Positions 10,839 to 23,271 of a stretch of DNA of 64,000 bases are shown in pieces. The notes under the pieces were generated by a model, which had not been told where the DNA came from, searched no databases, and saw only the letters and a program-made list of their open reading frames with translations. Origin of the DNA: Beverwykella pulmonaria. Lineage: Eukaryota > Ascomycota > Dothideomycetes > Pleosporales > Melanommataceae. Positions within the stretch are counted from its first letter, which is position 1. Every line of letters begins with the position of its first letter. Both the position numbers and the translations under genes were made by a program. The DNA is taken from contig BCHH01000016.1 of NCBI GenBank assembly GCA_001599595.1, forward strand, positions 243,901-307,900, written 5' to 3'.

Positions 10839-13358
10839 ATGGGCCAGTCTCAGTCTTCATCACAGAAACCTCTGAAAGACTCTTCCTCGAACCGGGGATC
10901 CTCGAAATCATCGTGGTGGAAAGCATGGAGGGGAACTCTTAGCTCTGTCGGCTCCTCTTCTACCACTGAAGCTGCTAGCGCCAATACCTCCATTCTAGAA
11001 GACAATATCTTTGTCCCGATAGCGCAAGATAACATACTTCCCCAGATTCCCATCGGCCGACATCATCCGGTCCTAAGGAAGGGCATCGAAGATGACGACA
11101 AGTGGAACCCGCACACGAACAAGTTCTACGCAAATGCTTTCCTCGGCAATCAAGATCAGCCCGTGTGGATTCAGCCGTACTCGATTTGGTGGGGAAGGGG
11201 AAACAGTGACCATGGTCAGTTTCCAACATGGGGCATGAACATTGCGCACGTCAAAGCCGAAGATGTGAAAATTTCTGATGGGGATCCTACGCCGGTAAGT
11301 CAGAGACTAGATTGGCTGCCAAGAACATTGGCTGATGTGACAGCAGAACTATATGAACCCAAAGCAACAATCACTGATACTCTCAGCCCAAGAGCTCGAT
11401 CCCCAAACCACCCTAACAACAAACACACATCTGCCGTTCTCGGTCAGCATCAATCTCACATATAGAGAGGGAGAGTGGGAGCAACGTATCACGTTTCCAG
11501 TTGTGCAGGGAATGAGTTTCGTCACTGGTGGATATAGGAATGCATCACCTACCATTCAATGCCCTGGCAATGGCTTTCGCTCTATCAGTGACCCCATTTC
11601 CGTTGGGAAGTCTACCAAGTATCGGATACAAGACAATAACGACCGGAGTTGGGTTGTATATATCAATCCAGTGCTTGTACAACCGTATAATCCTACGGTT
11701 TTCCGGCAGATTGATCCTAACACCTTGGTTGGACCCAGTGGCTTCAAGGGAACGATCCAAGTCGCGAGAAATCCTATTGGAGACGATGGCGAGAACCTCT
11801 ACGACAAGGCAGTTGGTTCATTTGTCACCAGAGCTTCGCTCACAGGAACAGTCACTGACACGAGAGGTACCTACTCTCTCAACTACACCAAGATCGGCAC
11901 GTCACCTCTTCTAATGTTTGTCCTACCCCACCACATGCAATCTCTAGACCCCGAACTCAAGTCCCAGGTCACGAAACTCCAGCTCCGTACAACCACCAAG
12001 GGTATGGCAACCGCCATTTGGGCAGACAAGCTCACCTTCGTCGAAGCCGCTCTACCTGCCACTATGGGCTTTGCGCCCTGGACGCCCACTATCGGAGCCT
12101 CAAAGATTAGGTACTCTAAACGCACACTCGATCTCCTCGCTGTAACTTCCGAGCAGGATCTCCGGCGCGCTATCTCCGAACCCATACCCCCGGACTCCAT
12201 GTACTACGCGGGCAAGACGCTCGCTAAATTATCCACGATCTTATGGGTCATGAAGGACGTCCTATCAGGCGCCTCCCCTCAATACGCTCTTGGTGTAGCC
12301 AAGCTCAAAGAGGAAATGGGGAAGTACATCGAGAACCGCCAACGCTACTCGCTCTTTTACGACGACTCATGGAAAGGCGTGGTCAGCAATGCAGGCTTCA
12401 ATGACCCCCAGGCAGACTTCGGAAACACGTACTACAACGGCCACCACTTCCACTTTGGCTACTTTGTCTACGCTTGCGCTGTTATTGGCTATTTGGACCC
12501 TAAATGGCTCACCCAGGGCAACAACAAGGCCTGGGTGCAGATGCTTGTCAAGGACTTTGCGGAAAGCGATTACAATGGGAGGGACTATCCGTTCTCCAGG
12601 AGCTTCGATTGGTGGAATGGGCATAGTTGGACGAAAGGGTTGTTTGAGAGCATGGATGGGAAGGAAGAGGAGCGTACGAGTGAGGATGGGTTTGCGAGTT
12701 TTGCAGTGAAGATGTGGGGAAAGGTTATTGGGGATATTAATATGGAGAAGAGAGGTGAGAGCCTCACACCATCTTCAATATTCAGAACACCTAAAGCAAC
12801 GGTAAGAGTGTTATATTGATATATTACCAGGAAATCTGATGTTAGCAATCCAAGCCCGCTCCTTCAACAACTACTTCTATCTTCAAGACAACAACATCAT
12901 CCACCCCGCCTGTTTCACCTCCAATAAAGTAACCGGCATCCTCTTCGAGAACAAGGTAGACCATGCGAGTACGTTCCTCCTTCCCCCTTCTTCTTCCCCT
13001 CTCTCCTCTCTTTCCCTAAACTAATCTATGCTGTACAGCGTACTCCGGCACCACCCCAGAACTCATCCACGGTATCCACATGCTGCCCCTCTCGCCCGCG
13101 TCTCAAGTCCTCCGTAACCGCACGTTCGTCAAGGAAGAATGGGATCGCTTTTTTGCAAACGACAGAGCGCTGGTCCCTGGGGGCTGGAGAGGGATCTTGT
13201 ATGCGAATCTTGCGCTTGTGGATCCCCAGACAGCGTATACGTTCTTTAGGGATGGGATTGAGGGCATGTGGGATGAGAGTTGGATCGATAGCGGGGCTAG
13301 TAGGACGTGGTATTTGGTGTGGTGTGCGGGATTGGGCGGGGGCGGTAGGTGGGGGTAG
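10839..13358 (+). CDS. Endo-1,3-beta-glucanase, glycoside hydrolase family 81
   Basis: Four exons: 10839-11294, 11344-12754, 12831-12968 and 13039-13358; 774 residues. GH81 enzymes cleave internal bonds of 1,3-beta-glucan, the main fungal wall polymer. Seen: TNKFYANAFLGNQDQPVW, the YSIWWG segment, YYNGHHFHFGYFVYA near 525, DWWNGHSWTKGLFE near 587, the acidic EERTSED stretch that matches the catalytic-loop region of the family, and LFENKVDHATY with HGIHMLPLSPAS. All splice joins keep conserved GH81 sequence in frame (for example NMEKR/GNLML). The N-terminus is Ser-rich and has no hydrophobic signal peptide, so this is probably the intracellular type (yeast Acf2, fission yeast Eng2) rather than the secreted type. 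No ATG is available further upstream in frame. Confidence 0.94.
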
Positions 13359-13966
13359 AGGGTAAATGGTAATGCAAGAGAAGCGAGGATTTCTGGATTT
13401 CTGGATTTGGGTATGATGAGCAAGGACCCGGATGATGAGAATTACAGTAATGTATCAATCCTTTCCACTTCAACATTTGACCCTTGGTAACATTGTTCGT
13501 GATGTTACTCACAGCATAGCGACGACCAGTGAGTATATTTGGATGGGTATTTTTCCACACATTTCCAAATTTAGCTTACCCAATACCCATCTATCCACAA
13601 AACCTCTACTTTTTCCACCAGCAAAAGAATAGGAAAGGAAACCCCTGAAAACTCAAACGCCATCCATCAGCCACAGACCGAAACAAGCCGCCGATCGATA
13701 TCGTACAAGATAGAGAAAAGACGCTCAATCATACAAAGGAGAAAAGATATGGATGGAGGTATTCCAATTCCAATTCTCAACACAGACATGCTGAGATCCA
13801 GCATATACATATATACAAGGGAAGAAAAGAAGGAGCCAAAGTCAATGAATGCGACCCAGAACAGACAGTCTGCAAAGGACCAAAAGGGGATTGAAAAAAG
13901 AATCGATTGGCTTTCTCTTCGTTTCGATTATGTGGTTATGGATTTGAGCATGGTCCACCAGTGTCT
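13359..13966. other. Intergenic between convergent genes
   Basis: Six hundred bases between the 3' ends of the GH81 gene and the exchanger. AT-richer than the flanking genes and without a supported gene; it probably holds the two 3' untranslated regions. Confidence 0.5.
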
Positions 13967-15486
13967 CTATCGAAACAGGGCTTTAAAGAAATCAGGTGGG
14001 ACACCGCCAGTGCCGCCGTGGCTAGGGTTTCCGCCCGTAGCGTCATCAGGGTAGACGTAGAATGCGAGTGCAATGATTGTATATCTACCTCTCGAATTAG
14101 TATTCTTCTTTGCAATTTGGTTGGCATGGACAGGGGGGTAAGCATGGCAGCAATGCATTTACTATGCAGGGATGCCCAAATTTGGGGGTAAGACTTACGT
14201 TCCAATGCACATGGCACCCTCGAGATAATTGCTCTTTCCGTCCTGGATGAGGTAGTTGACGACGAGCACGGAAAGGAAGAATACAACCGTCTCGAAAGTC
14301 TCGAAGCGGAGCGACATGGGCTTTCCGATGATCCAGCCGAGGATGACGAGGAAGGGGGTGACGAAAAGAGCGATCTGCATGCTGCTGCCAATGGCGACGT
14401 TGATGGCGAGATCCATTTTGCCCTTGGATGCCACGATGACGGCAGTCACGTGTTCGGCGGCGTTGCCAACGATGGGAAGGAGGATGAGACCAACAAAAGT
14501 CTCGCTGATACCGGCGGTTTGGACAATGGCGTCGATACTGTCAACGAGGTATTCGGCGCAGACTGCGACCATGAGAGTAACAACAACGAGAGCGAAGCCG
14601 GCGGCTACGGGGCCGAGGGTTGAGCCAGAGTCATCGTCCTCGTCTCCGCTGACGTCGGAGAACAGGCTGTGGTGCGAGAATAGCTGGAAGTAGAGGTACA
14701 GCAAGTAGAGAATGAGGATGATCATAGACGTTCCACGGGACAGGAGCAGAATGTTCTTCTCTGTTTCGGTTTTCGAGTTGCGCAGCGCGGCGTAGAGGGT
14801 CGCGGGGATGATCAAGGACGAGCATGCCACGGCCATCAAGGACGACATGGTAGATGCGACGGTGGCATTGAACTTGCTCTCGCGCTCGCGGATCCCGCCA
14901 GCGAGGAAACAGCATCCGAGAACCTGGTTCCGTCAGTGCGTGCGCGCATACGTGGTTAGGATGGACTTGTGCGCCACAGTGGGACTCACAAGAAGAATAT
15001 TGGAAAGGATGCTGCCGAGCATGCTGGATTGGACGATGCGGATCTTGCCCTCGCGGAGCGCAACAATGGAGACCTGGATTAACTGGTCAGCTGATTGCAC
15101 TCGCGCATTGTGCGCGTCGGAGCAAACAAACTCACGATGAGTTCCACGGCATTTCCAAACGTCGCATTCATTAATCCGCCCAATGTCTGCCCCAATTTGG
15201 CAGAGATCTCCTCGGTCGCGAAGCTCAGCAGCGCGGCGAGCGGGACAATGGCGATGAAGTTGAGGATGAAGACGGCGGTCGGGTTCCAGTTGAGCGCGCC
15301 GGCGAGGATGCCGACGGGCACAAAGACGAGAAGGACATTGACGTAGTTGCTGCACAGCGTCGCCCAGGTGGTGCGCGCAACGTTCTTCGGGACAGACTTC
15401 CAGCGCGACTCGTCGTCGCCGCCGCTGCTGCCTCCTCCTAGCAGCGGTGTCTGCTCGCCGTTGAGTATGCCGCCGTTGGGTGGCAT
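13967..15486 (-). CDS. VCX1: Vacuolar Ca2+/H+ exchanger (CAX family)
   Basis: Four exons: 15486-15136, 15073-14990, 14923-14199 and 14084-13967; 425 residues. It moves Ca2+ into the vacuole in exchange for protons and so lowers cytosolic calcium. Seen: about eleven hydrophobic segments, the two alpha-repeat motifs GNAVELIVS (near 113) and GNAAEHVTAV, the intervening acidic loop GDEDDDSGS, and the LGCCFLAGG segment. Each splice join restores the family sequence, for instance NILL/VLGCCF and GT/YTIIALAF. The start at 15486 begins MPPNGG; an in-frame ATG-like start up to 15576 would only add a non-conserved leader. Convergent with the GH81 gene. Confidence 0.93.
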
Positions 15487-16823
15487 GGTGGGAGGGTGCG
15501 GATTGGAGTAACTGGGATGGCGCCCGAATTGATAGAACTGTCGCCTTATGTTTTCTGCTCCGCCAAGGCGATGCAATTAGCCAAGATGTTGCTGAGTGAG
15601 CCCAGCAAGCGGAAGCTCTTGTCGCGGTGGCTGCGCCTGGCAGAGCGAGCGCGAGAAGGATGGGTCTTGGGAGTGGGAGGTGGTGTTGAGGGTGTGTCCG
15701 GCACCAAAGACTACGAACAAAGGAACGGACCAGCGTCGTGGGGGGGAGGCAAATCAAGGAGCGTAGCTTTCACTTACTCATAGCTGTCGCTCAAGAAGAA
15801 GTCGCGTCTCCCAAGACCTTGGGATGGGATGGCTGGCTACAAGTAGGGGCCCACGGGGCGTGGTTGCTATCAGGACGGATTCGGCGGGTTAGGGATGCGG
15901 ACACAACGTGCGGAAAGGCGTGCAACGCAATTGGGCGGGCCGAGCAAGTCGGGCCCACAACAGCGAATGAACGGACGGAGAATAGGCTGTGGAGGGAAGA
16001 TGTTCACGCGGCAACGATGGGGAGAGAAGATGCGAGCGGGGGGAAAGAAGGCGCAGCAGCTCTGCTAGCAATATCAAGCAGACTGGGAGCTCGCCATCAC
16101 CACGCCGTCATGGCGGGAGGCTGGGGAGCTGTGCCAGCCGAGCAAATCAGCGCCTGTTGCGCCGGCAGAGGCACTGCACAGCCCCCTCTGCCCAGGCTTG
16201 GAGACAGCACACTCACTCCGCAGCCTCCGATAAGGTCCGCTAAGGTCTGGGGCTTGAACTCAATTGCGACCTCCAGAAGGGCCCAGCAAAAGCCGCGCTC
16301 TGAAGTTTTGGCCGCGGCAAGGGACCGCTCTCCCGACGGCACCTACCGCTGTATCGCCAGGCCGCGAGGCGTTGAACAGTACCCCGGACTGACGTCACGA
16401 GTCTGGCTGATACCAGGGAGTCGTGCAGGGGCACAATCGCACGGGGGGCTTCACCCCGGTTACAGATCACGCAGGGAGTGAATGTTGCTAAGAGAGGTGG
16501 GCCCTCAGGCAAACCACCTCGACACTTGCGCCGAAAAAAATTGGTATTCTACTGTATATCAGACAAGCCCCACGCCTGTGTGTGTCCCTTGCAGCTGTAT
16601 CCTGCGCCGGGCGCACACGGAAATCTTGGAAATCGTACATGAATAATGAAGCAGTGAGCCTGACAAACCTGACAAACTCCGCGCCCATCCGTGAAGCCAT
16701 TCACGCCTTCAGCCACCCAACAAACGCCAGACCTGCCGGTCATCTTTATCTATCCCGATCGCAATGCTTCGTAAAATTCACAGTGTTGGTACGCCAATGA
16801 GCCTCACTTACATGGCATGCGCC
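15487..16823. other. GC-rich intergenic region upstream of the exchanger
   Basis: About 1.3 kb. A 247-codon plus-strand frame at 15738-16481 has no domain and a composition expected from high GC, so I do not call it. A palindromic TGACGTCA lies at 16390-16397. Nothing else supported. Confidence 0.5.
16390..16397. promoter_or_regulatory. CRE-like palindrome TGACGTCA
   Basis: Perfect eight-base palindrome matching the site bound by Atf1/CREB-type bZIP factors. It lies about 900 bases upstream of the exchanger start and about 430 bases past the 3' end of the next gene. Whether it is used is unknown; a single such site in a GC-rich stretch can occur by chance. Confidence 0.3.
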
Positions 16824-18681
16824 TCAGTACTCTGCCCCGTCGTGGTCGTGGTCGTGGTTCTCTCGCCCAGACATAATGGTGACGCGTTTCTTGGGTTCAG
16901 CCCAGAGCTGCTGCAGCACCTTGTGCTTCTGCGTTTCTCGCAGTCCCTTGAGGAACCCATACGTCCCCGAGAGGTCGTTCAGCTGCTGCTCGAGCCCAAA
17001 CGAGTTGGATTGCGCGCGCCGGATCAGGGGGCTGATGAGGTTCTTGCGCGCCTTGTCGAGCTGGTCTTTGACCGAGTGGATGATCTGGATGTGGCTCTTA
17101 AGCTCCGATTTGTTGGTCAGAGTGCTCGCCCGCACGCTCTTGAGGAGCTTCAGATTCTTCTCATACTTCTTGATCTTCATCTTGTTGCCAATGGAGCTCC
17201 GCCACATGGATGCCAGAAACTCGTCCTTCTTGGTTGCCAGGCTGTCTTCCTCCTTGGCGACGGACCGGTGCAGGTTGTGGAACTGCCGGTCGACGCTCTC
17301 AAAGAGTTGAAAGAGGATGTCGGCTCGAGCGAGCTCGTTCTCGATGTTCTCCTCGAGCGTAGTAAGAAGGTAGTCGAACGTCCGTTGCAGCGTAGCCTTT
17401 GACTGCTGTTGCGCCGTTTGCCCAAACACGTCGTTTAGCACTTTGCCCAACAACGTGGGGGCGCCCCTTTGCTCGAGCGCTCCTATTTTGCTGAGCGCAC
17501 CGTGGAAATTACCGACGACGGTATCAAACTTTCCAATCTTAGGCCCTTTGATGCTTTGCATCTCCCGCTTTGCCCACTCCATAGTGATAAGAATACTGTG
17601 CATGGTTAGTAGAGATTCCTCCTAGCGTAATGAAAACCCTTACGAGTCCATGTCGCCGTCTACGTTGATGAAGAAGCTCGTAATCTTCTCCGAAAGGACC
17701 TTGAGGCTATCGCCCAGGTCGTCCAGCTGATCTATGATGATGGTCGAGGCTGACATGTTGGTCGCACGCACGCTCTCGCCAAGATCCTGCACCGCAATGC
17801 TGGCTTCGGCGAGCTCACGTGACCGTGGAATCACGTTTTCAGAAGCATACATGAGCGGTTCGAACTGCTTTGCCATGTTGGCGACGTTGGCGACGTCCGG
17901 GATCAAGCTCGCGTTCCATGGTTGCAATATAGCCCAGGAGAAGACGAGCACGAGAAGCGTGAGAATCATATTGAGTTTCGACTTGGTAATCATTGAAATG
18001 CCGCCTGCGACGAAGCCTACAGTGTCTTCTATGGGCGCTGTGCGAAACAAGGTCTCTCCACGAATGGCGAATCGGACGACTATATGGATAAGCGCAAGCA
18101 AACAAAGAGGGTGAGGGAAAAGGACAAAGAGGGAACATACATCCGTCCAAGTTGCCAGGCCTTTCTTCATGATGCGACAACTCCATGGTATCCTCAGCCC
18201 TCTGCTCTGCGCCTGCACCAGCCTGCGGTTCCATCGACGGACTCTGCATTCTCGACGCTATATTATCTGACGAGTACTGCCTCTGCTCTTGCTCGGACAT
18301 AGGCTCTGGGCTTGTGCGTGGTGTGTGCTTCAGTGGTGATTCCGGTAGCGGTATGCGCGAGGGTGTCACATCGCGTTCGCTACGGTAGTCGAACGGACTC
18401 GCTCCGGGAGATTTGGACGGACTCGATCGCATCGCGCTTTCGCTGAGAAGCGACTTGCGGTACCAGTGGTGACTATTGGACTTCTGCCATGCGGGAGGTG
18501 CCCAGGGCCCTTCAGACTCTGGCTCCGATTCTTCTGCTTCCTGGACACTCCACCGCGACGACGACTGCATGGCCGAGCGGCCGCTGAATGCTGAGTGTGT
18601 GCTGCGCTCCGGGTCGAAGTCTTGGAGTGACGCGCTGAGCGAAGGTACGCTGGAGATGCCGCTGCGATCCATTGTATCCAT
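16824..18681 (-). CDS. Membrane-anchored coiled-coil protein, function unknown
   Basis: Three exons: 18681-18141, 18079-17644 and 17595-16824; 582 residues. I do not recognise the family by name. Seen: a Ser/Pro-rich, probably disordered N-terminus (residues 1-180); one strong membrane segment near 217-236 (LNMILTLLVLVFSWAIL); then a long helical, coiled-coil-like C-terminal half with a heptad-like, charged pattern, ending in an acidic and His-rich tail DHDHDGAEY. No enzyme motif is visible. Both introns are GT-AG and joining them gives a continuous, coding-like protein. The frame upstream of 18681 has no ATG, only a GTG at 18816, so the first ATG in frame is used; an unseen upstream exon is possible. 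It may be an organelle or nuclear membrane protein, but this is a guess. Confidence 0.8.
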
Positions 18682-19759
18682 AAAGGCTTGGGATAGAAGG
18701 GTCGCGGGGTTGGTGGAGGAGGTGGTGTTATCGAGCAGGCAGGGTTGCGAGGAGGCTGGACGTGCGGTCTGATCTAGAATGGCGCTGCAAGGAGAGCGTG
18801 GAGGCTTTGCCGGCACATGGAGGAACCTTGTGATGCAGAAGCCCTATGAGACATTGGTGCCTGACGAGATGGGAGAGGCTATGGCTCTGGCAAAAGTCAG
18901 TCCATGATAGAAGAATGGCCGGCGCGCGCCCCTCACCCAAACGACTGGCGGTGCGGCGGGATCGGCCAGCAACACGTCGCGCCAGGGGTGAGGGGTGAAA
19001 CACGAAGGCTGGGGAGAGAGATATCGAGTGGTTGGCCTTCGCGAAACCGAGGGGCTGGGCCCCCTGTTAGGCGATGTGCCAAGAATCGTGGGGCAGCTCC
19101 ACCCACGACCAACAGCTCCCCCACGAGCTGCCGATGGGGAACGACAGCTCTCAATCCACAAATGCAGACTATCTGATGGCAAGGCGGCTATCTATAGGCT
19201 TGCTGTTGGTAACCTGTGGTCTACCCTAATGTGTGTGTGCTAGCAGGGATAGGCAGATGAATGGTTGTGGAGTGCCGTACATCACGATATTCTAGCCACT
19301 TTCACGTTGTGAGAACGTCCAATTGTTTCATTCGTCTGAGGGGTGCAGAGATATCTATGGATTTGGGGGGTTTTTCTGTCAAGGCAGAAATACAGAGTCC
19401 AGAGCCTTTTGGTACCTAGACCGACATCTAGCACTCAAAATGTCAACAATAGACAAGCTATGGCCGGGGCAAGGGAAGTAAGGGACAAGCACAGCCCCTT
19501 GTCAAGATAAGGACATCATGACAGCTCGAATACCCCTAACGGAAACATCGAGGGTAGTGCATCTCCCAAGGAGATGCAACTGTAACCATATTGGCTACTG
19601 AATGGCTCAGTGAAACTTTCTTGTAACGGTAAACCCGTCAAATAGAGCTCGTGGTGCTTCTCCAGTAACGGAAAGGAGAAGCTTGTCTCGAATGGTCGTA
19701 AGGTGAAGATATCGAAGACTGATTGCAAAGAAATTGACAGGATTTCAGCGAGATATGCT
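18682..19759. other. Intergenic
   Basis: One kilobase between the 5' end of the membrane coiled-coil gene and the 3' end of the Argonaute gene. Short frames on both strands around 18850-19240 have no domain. The first part is GC-rich and probably promoter. Confidence 0.5.
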
Positions 19760-22700
19760 CTACAGGTAGAACATCGTCTCCGCGAGGTTCGGGTGAACGT
19801 TCTTTTGCCAGGATGACGTCGAAAACTGAGCCGTGCCTTGGCCCTTGAGAACGGCATGGAGGTAGCATCTGCCCCTTTCGCAGAGAAGGTCTGCGTAATA
19901 GGCCGGAGGACAGATACTCACCGCACGAGTGGCCCGCGCAAAGGTGTAGCACAAACTGTGCGTCTAAAATTCGTCAGCAATTGGATCGTTAGAGCACCCG
20001 ATCTAGGATAGGGAACTTACCAGACTTTGAAGTTGGTCTGCCCCAAACTTGTTCTCGTCCTTGAGCACCACGTAATGCGCAGGCTTTGACGTGCCCTGAA
20101 GTCCCTGGTGCGCCAAGAGGAAGAAGTCGAACAGCTTCTCGCCAGTAACTCCTCGGTCAACAACAGTGCCTGGCTTTGGGTTCCCCGTCCGACCATCTGA
20201 GTCCTGTTCATTAGTTGGGTAAAAGCGGGTGTGATGCCGCTTTCCAACCACGATGATGGAGATCTTGGGGTGTTTGGATTCTGCTCCATAGAGCTTGTTG
20301 AACGCGCGAAGGTACGCCGGGTACTCATCCTCCATCACGATACGGTACTGCCCCTCTGAAACGCCATCGCGGTAAACGATCACCTTGTTAGGGAGCCTTC
20401 CCGAATTTTTCTTCTGCCAGAGTTGCAGACGCTCCACAATCATCTCTTCAAGCTCCGTTACCATCTCTTTTTTGCCTTTCTGTGTCCTGATGCTTGCCGG
20501 GTATTGGGCGAAGTGTTCATCAATCGATGCAACAACCCCAGCAATGCTGGGAGACGATTCGGAACTTCCGGGTGAGGGGTGTGTAACATCGATACCGAAT
20601 AGAATGGTTTGTGCGTCTAGCGGCTTCAGGCTCGCTATATTGATGGAGTGGTTGACACCACCAAGCTTCTGATTGAACTGGAATGCAAAATTAACACAAC
20701 TCGTCAGCGTTGAAAAGGGCACAAGCATACCTTCAGAGCCACGTTCGAGAAATACTGTATTTGGCCCTTCTCTTTTGACAACTTCTTTCCAATACTGCAA
20801 ATGGTGGGGATACCGTGCTTCAAATCACAGAGTGACTTGATACAGTCATAAAGTAAGGCGTTATCACTCGGCAGGATTACAAACAAGAAGTTTGGCTTGC
20901 CAGGGAAATCCGTTTTTAGAGTCTGGTCAAGCATATTTTGAATTTTGGGAATGCTGTCCGGGTTCCGCAATTCCGCTTCGTTGACTTGGACGAAAGCCGG
21001 ACGCTGTACAGGGCCCGGATTGAGACCATAGGAATCCAGGGTCTGCTTGAAAAGTCCTAGGAGGGCCACTACCCCATTTGCACCTCCACTGATGGTGTCG
21101 TATCGACCATTGATGACTAAACAGTTCCAAGAATTGAGTGGTCTGACAGACCGGAACGGCTTTTGACCAAGATCCTTCGGATTGAGGTTCCAAGCACCGT
21201 TGTTCGGGGTGTACGACTTGGACCTGTACTGCAGAGCTGGAGGTGGTAGAATACGTCCGATGGTCGTGAGTAGTTTCGGATCAACCTGGATGCGAAATCC
21301 AGTCAAACTGGCGTTGAGGGCAGGGCTGATCTTCATCACCTGCAGACCGTCTCCCACAATCGACTCCGCGTTATCGACTGGGCGGCGGGCAGCAAATTCG
21401 ATCATCGCGCGGGTTTGGTCGGGTAAAAGTATACGCTTGGCCAATTGACCGGGCAGCACTGTACACAGTTCTGCAGGAATCCATCTGGGTTCGCCGCTTT
21501 TTGCAACATCGACCAACGGGGCCCCTGGAGTAGAGAGTTTGACGTTCCAGGCTTGCTGGAAGTACTGTGCAACACTGACCTTCGTCTTTTTCCCATTTGC
21601 GTCAGTTGACTCGAAAGTAGTATCAGTAGCATTTTTGTTGAGTGCCAATCTGGCGATAGTGTGCACGTTCCGCTTCGTCAAGGGACCTTTTGGACCCTTT
21701 TTGATCTTGCCGTTTTCGTCTTTCTGTGCCATGTAATTGGTTTCGACTCGCAGCCCTTTGACGAAGTTCGGCAGGTTGAGCTCAGCGGCGTTCCGAGCCT
21801 CTCTTAACAAGTCCAAAAGATTCACAGCACTGTAGAATGCTGCGGTCGCAACGTTGATGTTGACGAGGACCCTATTGGCGCCAGTGCGTACGCTGGAGTA
21901 ATATCCTCGGTGAGCGGAAAGGCCAACACCGAGAGGTTGAACCTTCGTTTGGGGGTGATTTCCAAAGGGATAGAATTTGTTTTGGCCAACGCTCACGATG
22001 TCAGAATCTGTGCTGGGGCCATATGACAGAACGATATTTAGCGCCTGAATGGTTTCGAGCTTCAGAGGATACTCGATTGTCGGCTTGGAGAGGTCTTGCT
22101 TCAACTCTGGGAGGGAAACAGTTCCAATGTCTTCAACGAGGAGTCCAAAGGTCCTTCGTCTCCTCGCTTCCGCCTGTCGTGGATTCTCACCCCCGACGGC
22201 TGGGGTATTTGGCTCCTCATCCGCATGGAAATGCTCGATGACATACTTTTGTTTTCCCTTCAGATCAAGTTTTTTGGGTGTGATGATCATTTGAGCCCAA
22301 TCACTGGCAGCGACCACTCCAGTAAATGGCGCCGTTCGCAGAAGTATTTCGATCAGGCGCCGTTTTGTTCCCTTTGGAATTTTCTGTGCGTCTGAGAAGG
22401 CGCTATTCGGTTCGAACGCTACACTGTACCGATACAGCTCCGTGTTTGAGTCAAGTCCTTTCAACTCGAGGTAATTAGTCCAGAGCACAATTTGCCTACC
22501 CAATGTACCATAACCAGGTCGCCGGGGAAGGCTGAAACCGATGGTAGTCGCAGCTAGGGCGGTGGAAAGATCCTTGCCAACCAAAGAATTCTCTACTTTG
22601 GTCGTTTCCGGGTCGGGTGGGGGAAAAACCCCATTGCTGAAAGCTGGTTGTCAGTATCCAGAAAGCACGATATGTTAGAACCGAGTTTTGAATAGACGAG

Positions 22701-23271
22701 TAGCTTACCCATAATATCGTGCTGGTTCACCTCGTCCTCGTCCTTGTCCACCACCTCCGCCACGGTCGAAGCCTCCACGCCCATATCCACCACCACCACG
22801 ATCTTCAAAGCCCCCACGTCCGCCTCGACCACCACCGCGGCCTTCGAAGCCTCCACCTCCGCGGCCACGACCACCGCCATCACCTCTACCACGACCACCA
22901 TCATCGCCTCTACCACGACCACCGCCATCGCCTCTACCACGACCACCGTCATCGCCTCTACCACGACCACCGCCATCGCCTCTACCACGACCACCNNNNN
23001 NNNNNNNNNNNNNNNNNNNNNNNNNNNNNNNNNNNNNNNNNNNNNNNNNNNNNNNNNNNNNNNNNNNNNNNNNNNNNNNNNNNNNNNNNNNNNNNNNNNN
23101 NNNNNNNNNNNNNNNNNNNNNNNNNNNNNNNNNNNNNNNNNNNNNNNNNNNNNNNNNNNNNNNNNNNNNNNNNNNNNNNNCATCGCCTCTACCACGACCA
23201 CCGCCATCGCCTCTACCACGTCCGCGGAACTCTCCTTGGCCACGACCACGGCCACGGCCACGGTCAGCCAT
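19760..23271 (-). CDS. Argonaute (RNA silencing slicer, QDE-2-like)
   Basis: Four exons: 23271-22709, 22636-20731, 20677-20021 and 19963-19760; about 1109 residues including a run of 185 Ns inside exon 1. Argonautes bind small RNAs and cut or silence matching transcripts. Seen: an N-terminal GGRGRGD repeat tract (residues 1-185), an N domain beginning at GVFPPPDPET, linker 1 with GLSAHRGYYSSVR, a PAZ region, linker 2, and a PIWI domain with GIDVTHP (Asp near 853), IDEHF, VYRDGVSEGQ (Asp near 927), GKRHHTRFYP and PPAYYAD (last Asp near 1067). The slicer residues therefore appear intact. The splice joins NVALK/FNQKLGG and QSL/THSLCYTF give the usual family sequence. The RGG-like tail suggests arginine methylation. 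Residue numbers are approximate because the gap size is an estimate. Confidence 0.95.
22870..23220 (-). repeat. 24-bp tandem repeat coding for GGRGRGD(G/D)
   Basis: Minisatellite inside exon 1 of Argonaute. Each 24-base unit encodes an eight-residue RGG-type motif; flanking units differ mainly at the codon giving Gly or Asp. The middle is replaced by Ns, so copy number is unknown. Confidence 0.9.
22996..23180. other. Assembly gap (185 Ns) inside Argonaute repeat tract
   Basis: A continuous N run falls inside the tandem repeat. The distance between repeat starts on the two sides is 183 bases, which keeps the reading frame but is not a multiple of 24, so the gap length is likely an estimate. 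Confidence 0.95.

Noticed and set aside
15738..16481. 247-codon plus-strand frame
   Set aside because: GC-rich intergenic DNA with no domain and arginine-rich composition expected by chance.
22870..23220. Regular 24-bp repeat as a CRISPR array
   Set aside because: No spacers between units, coding in frame, and a eukaryotic setting.
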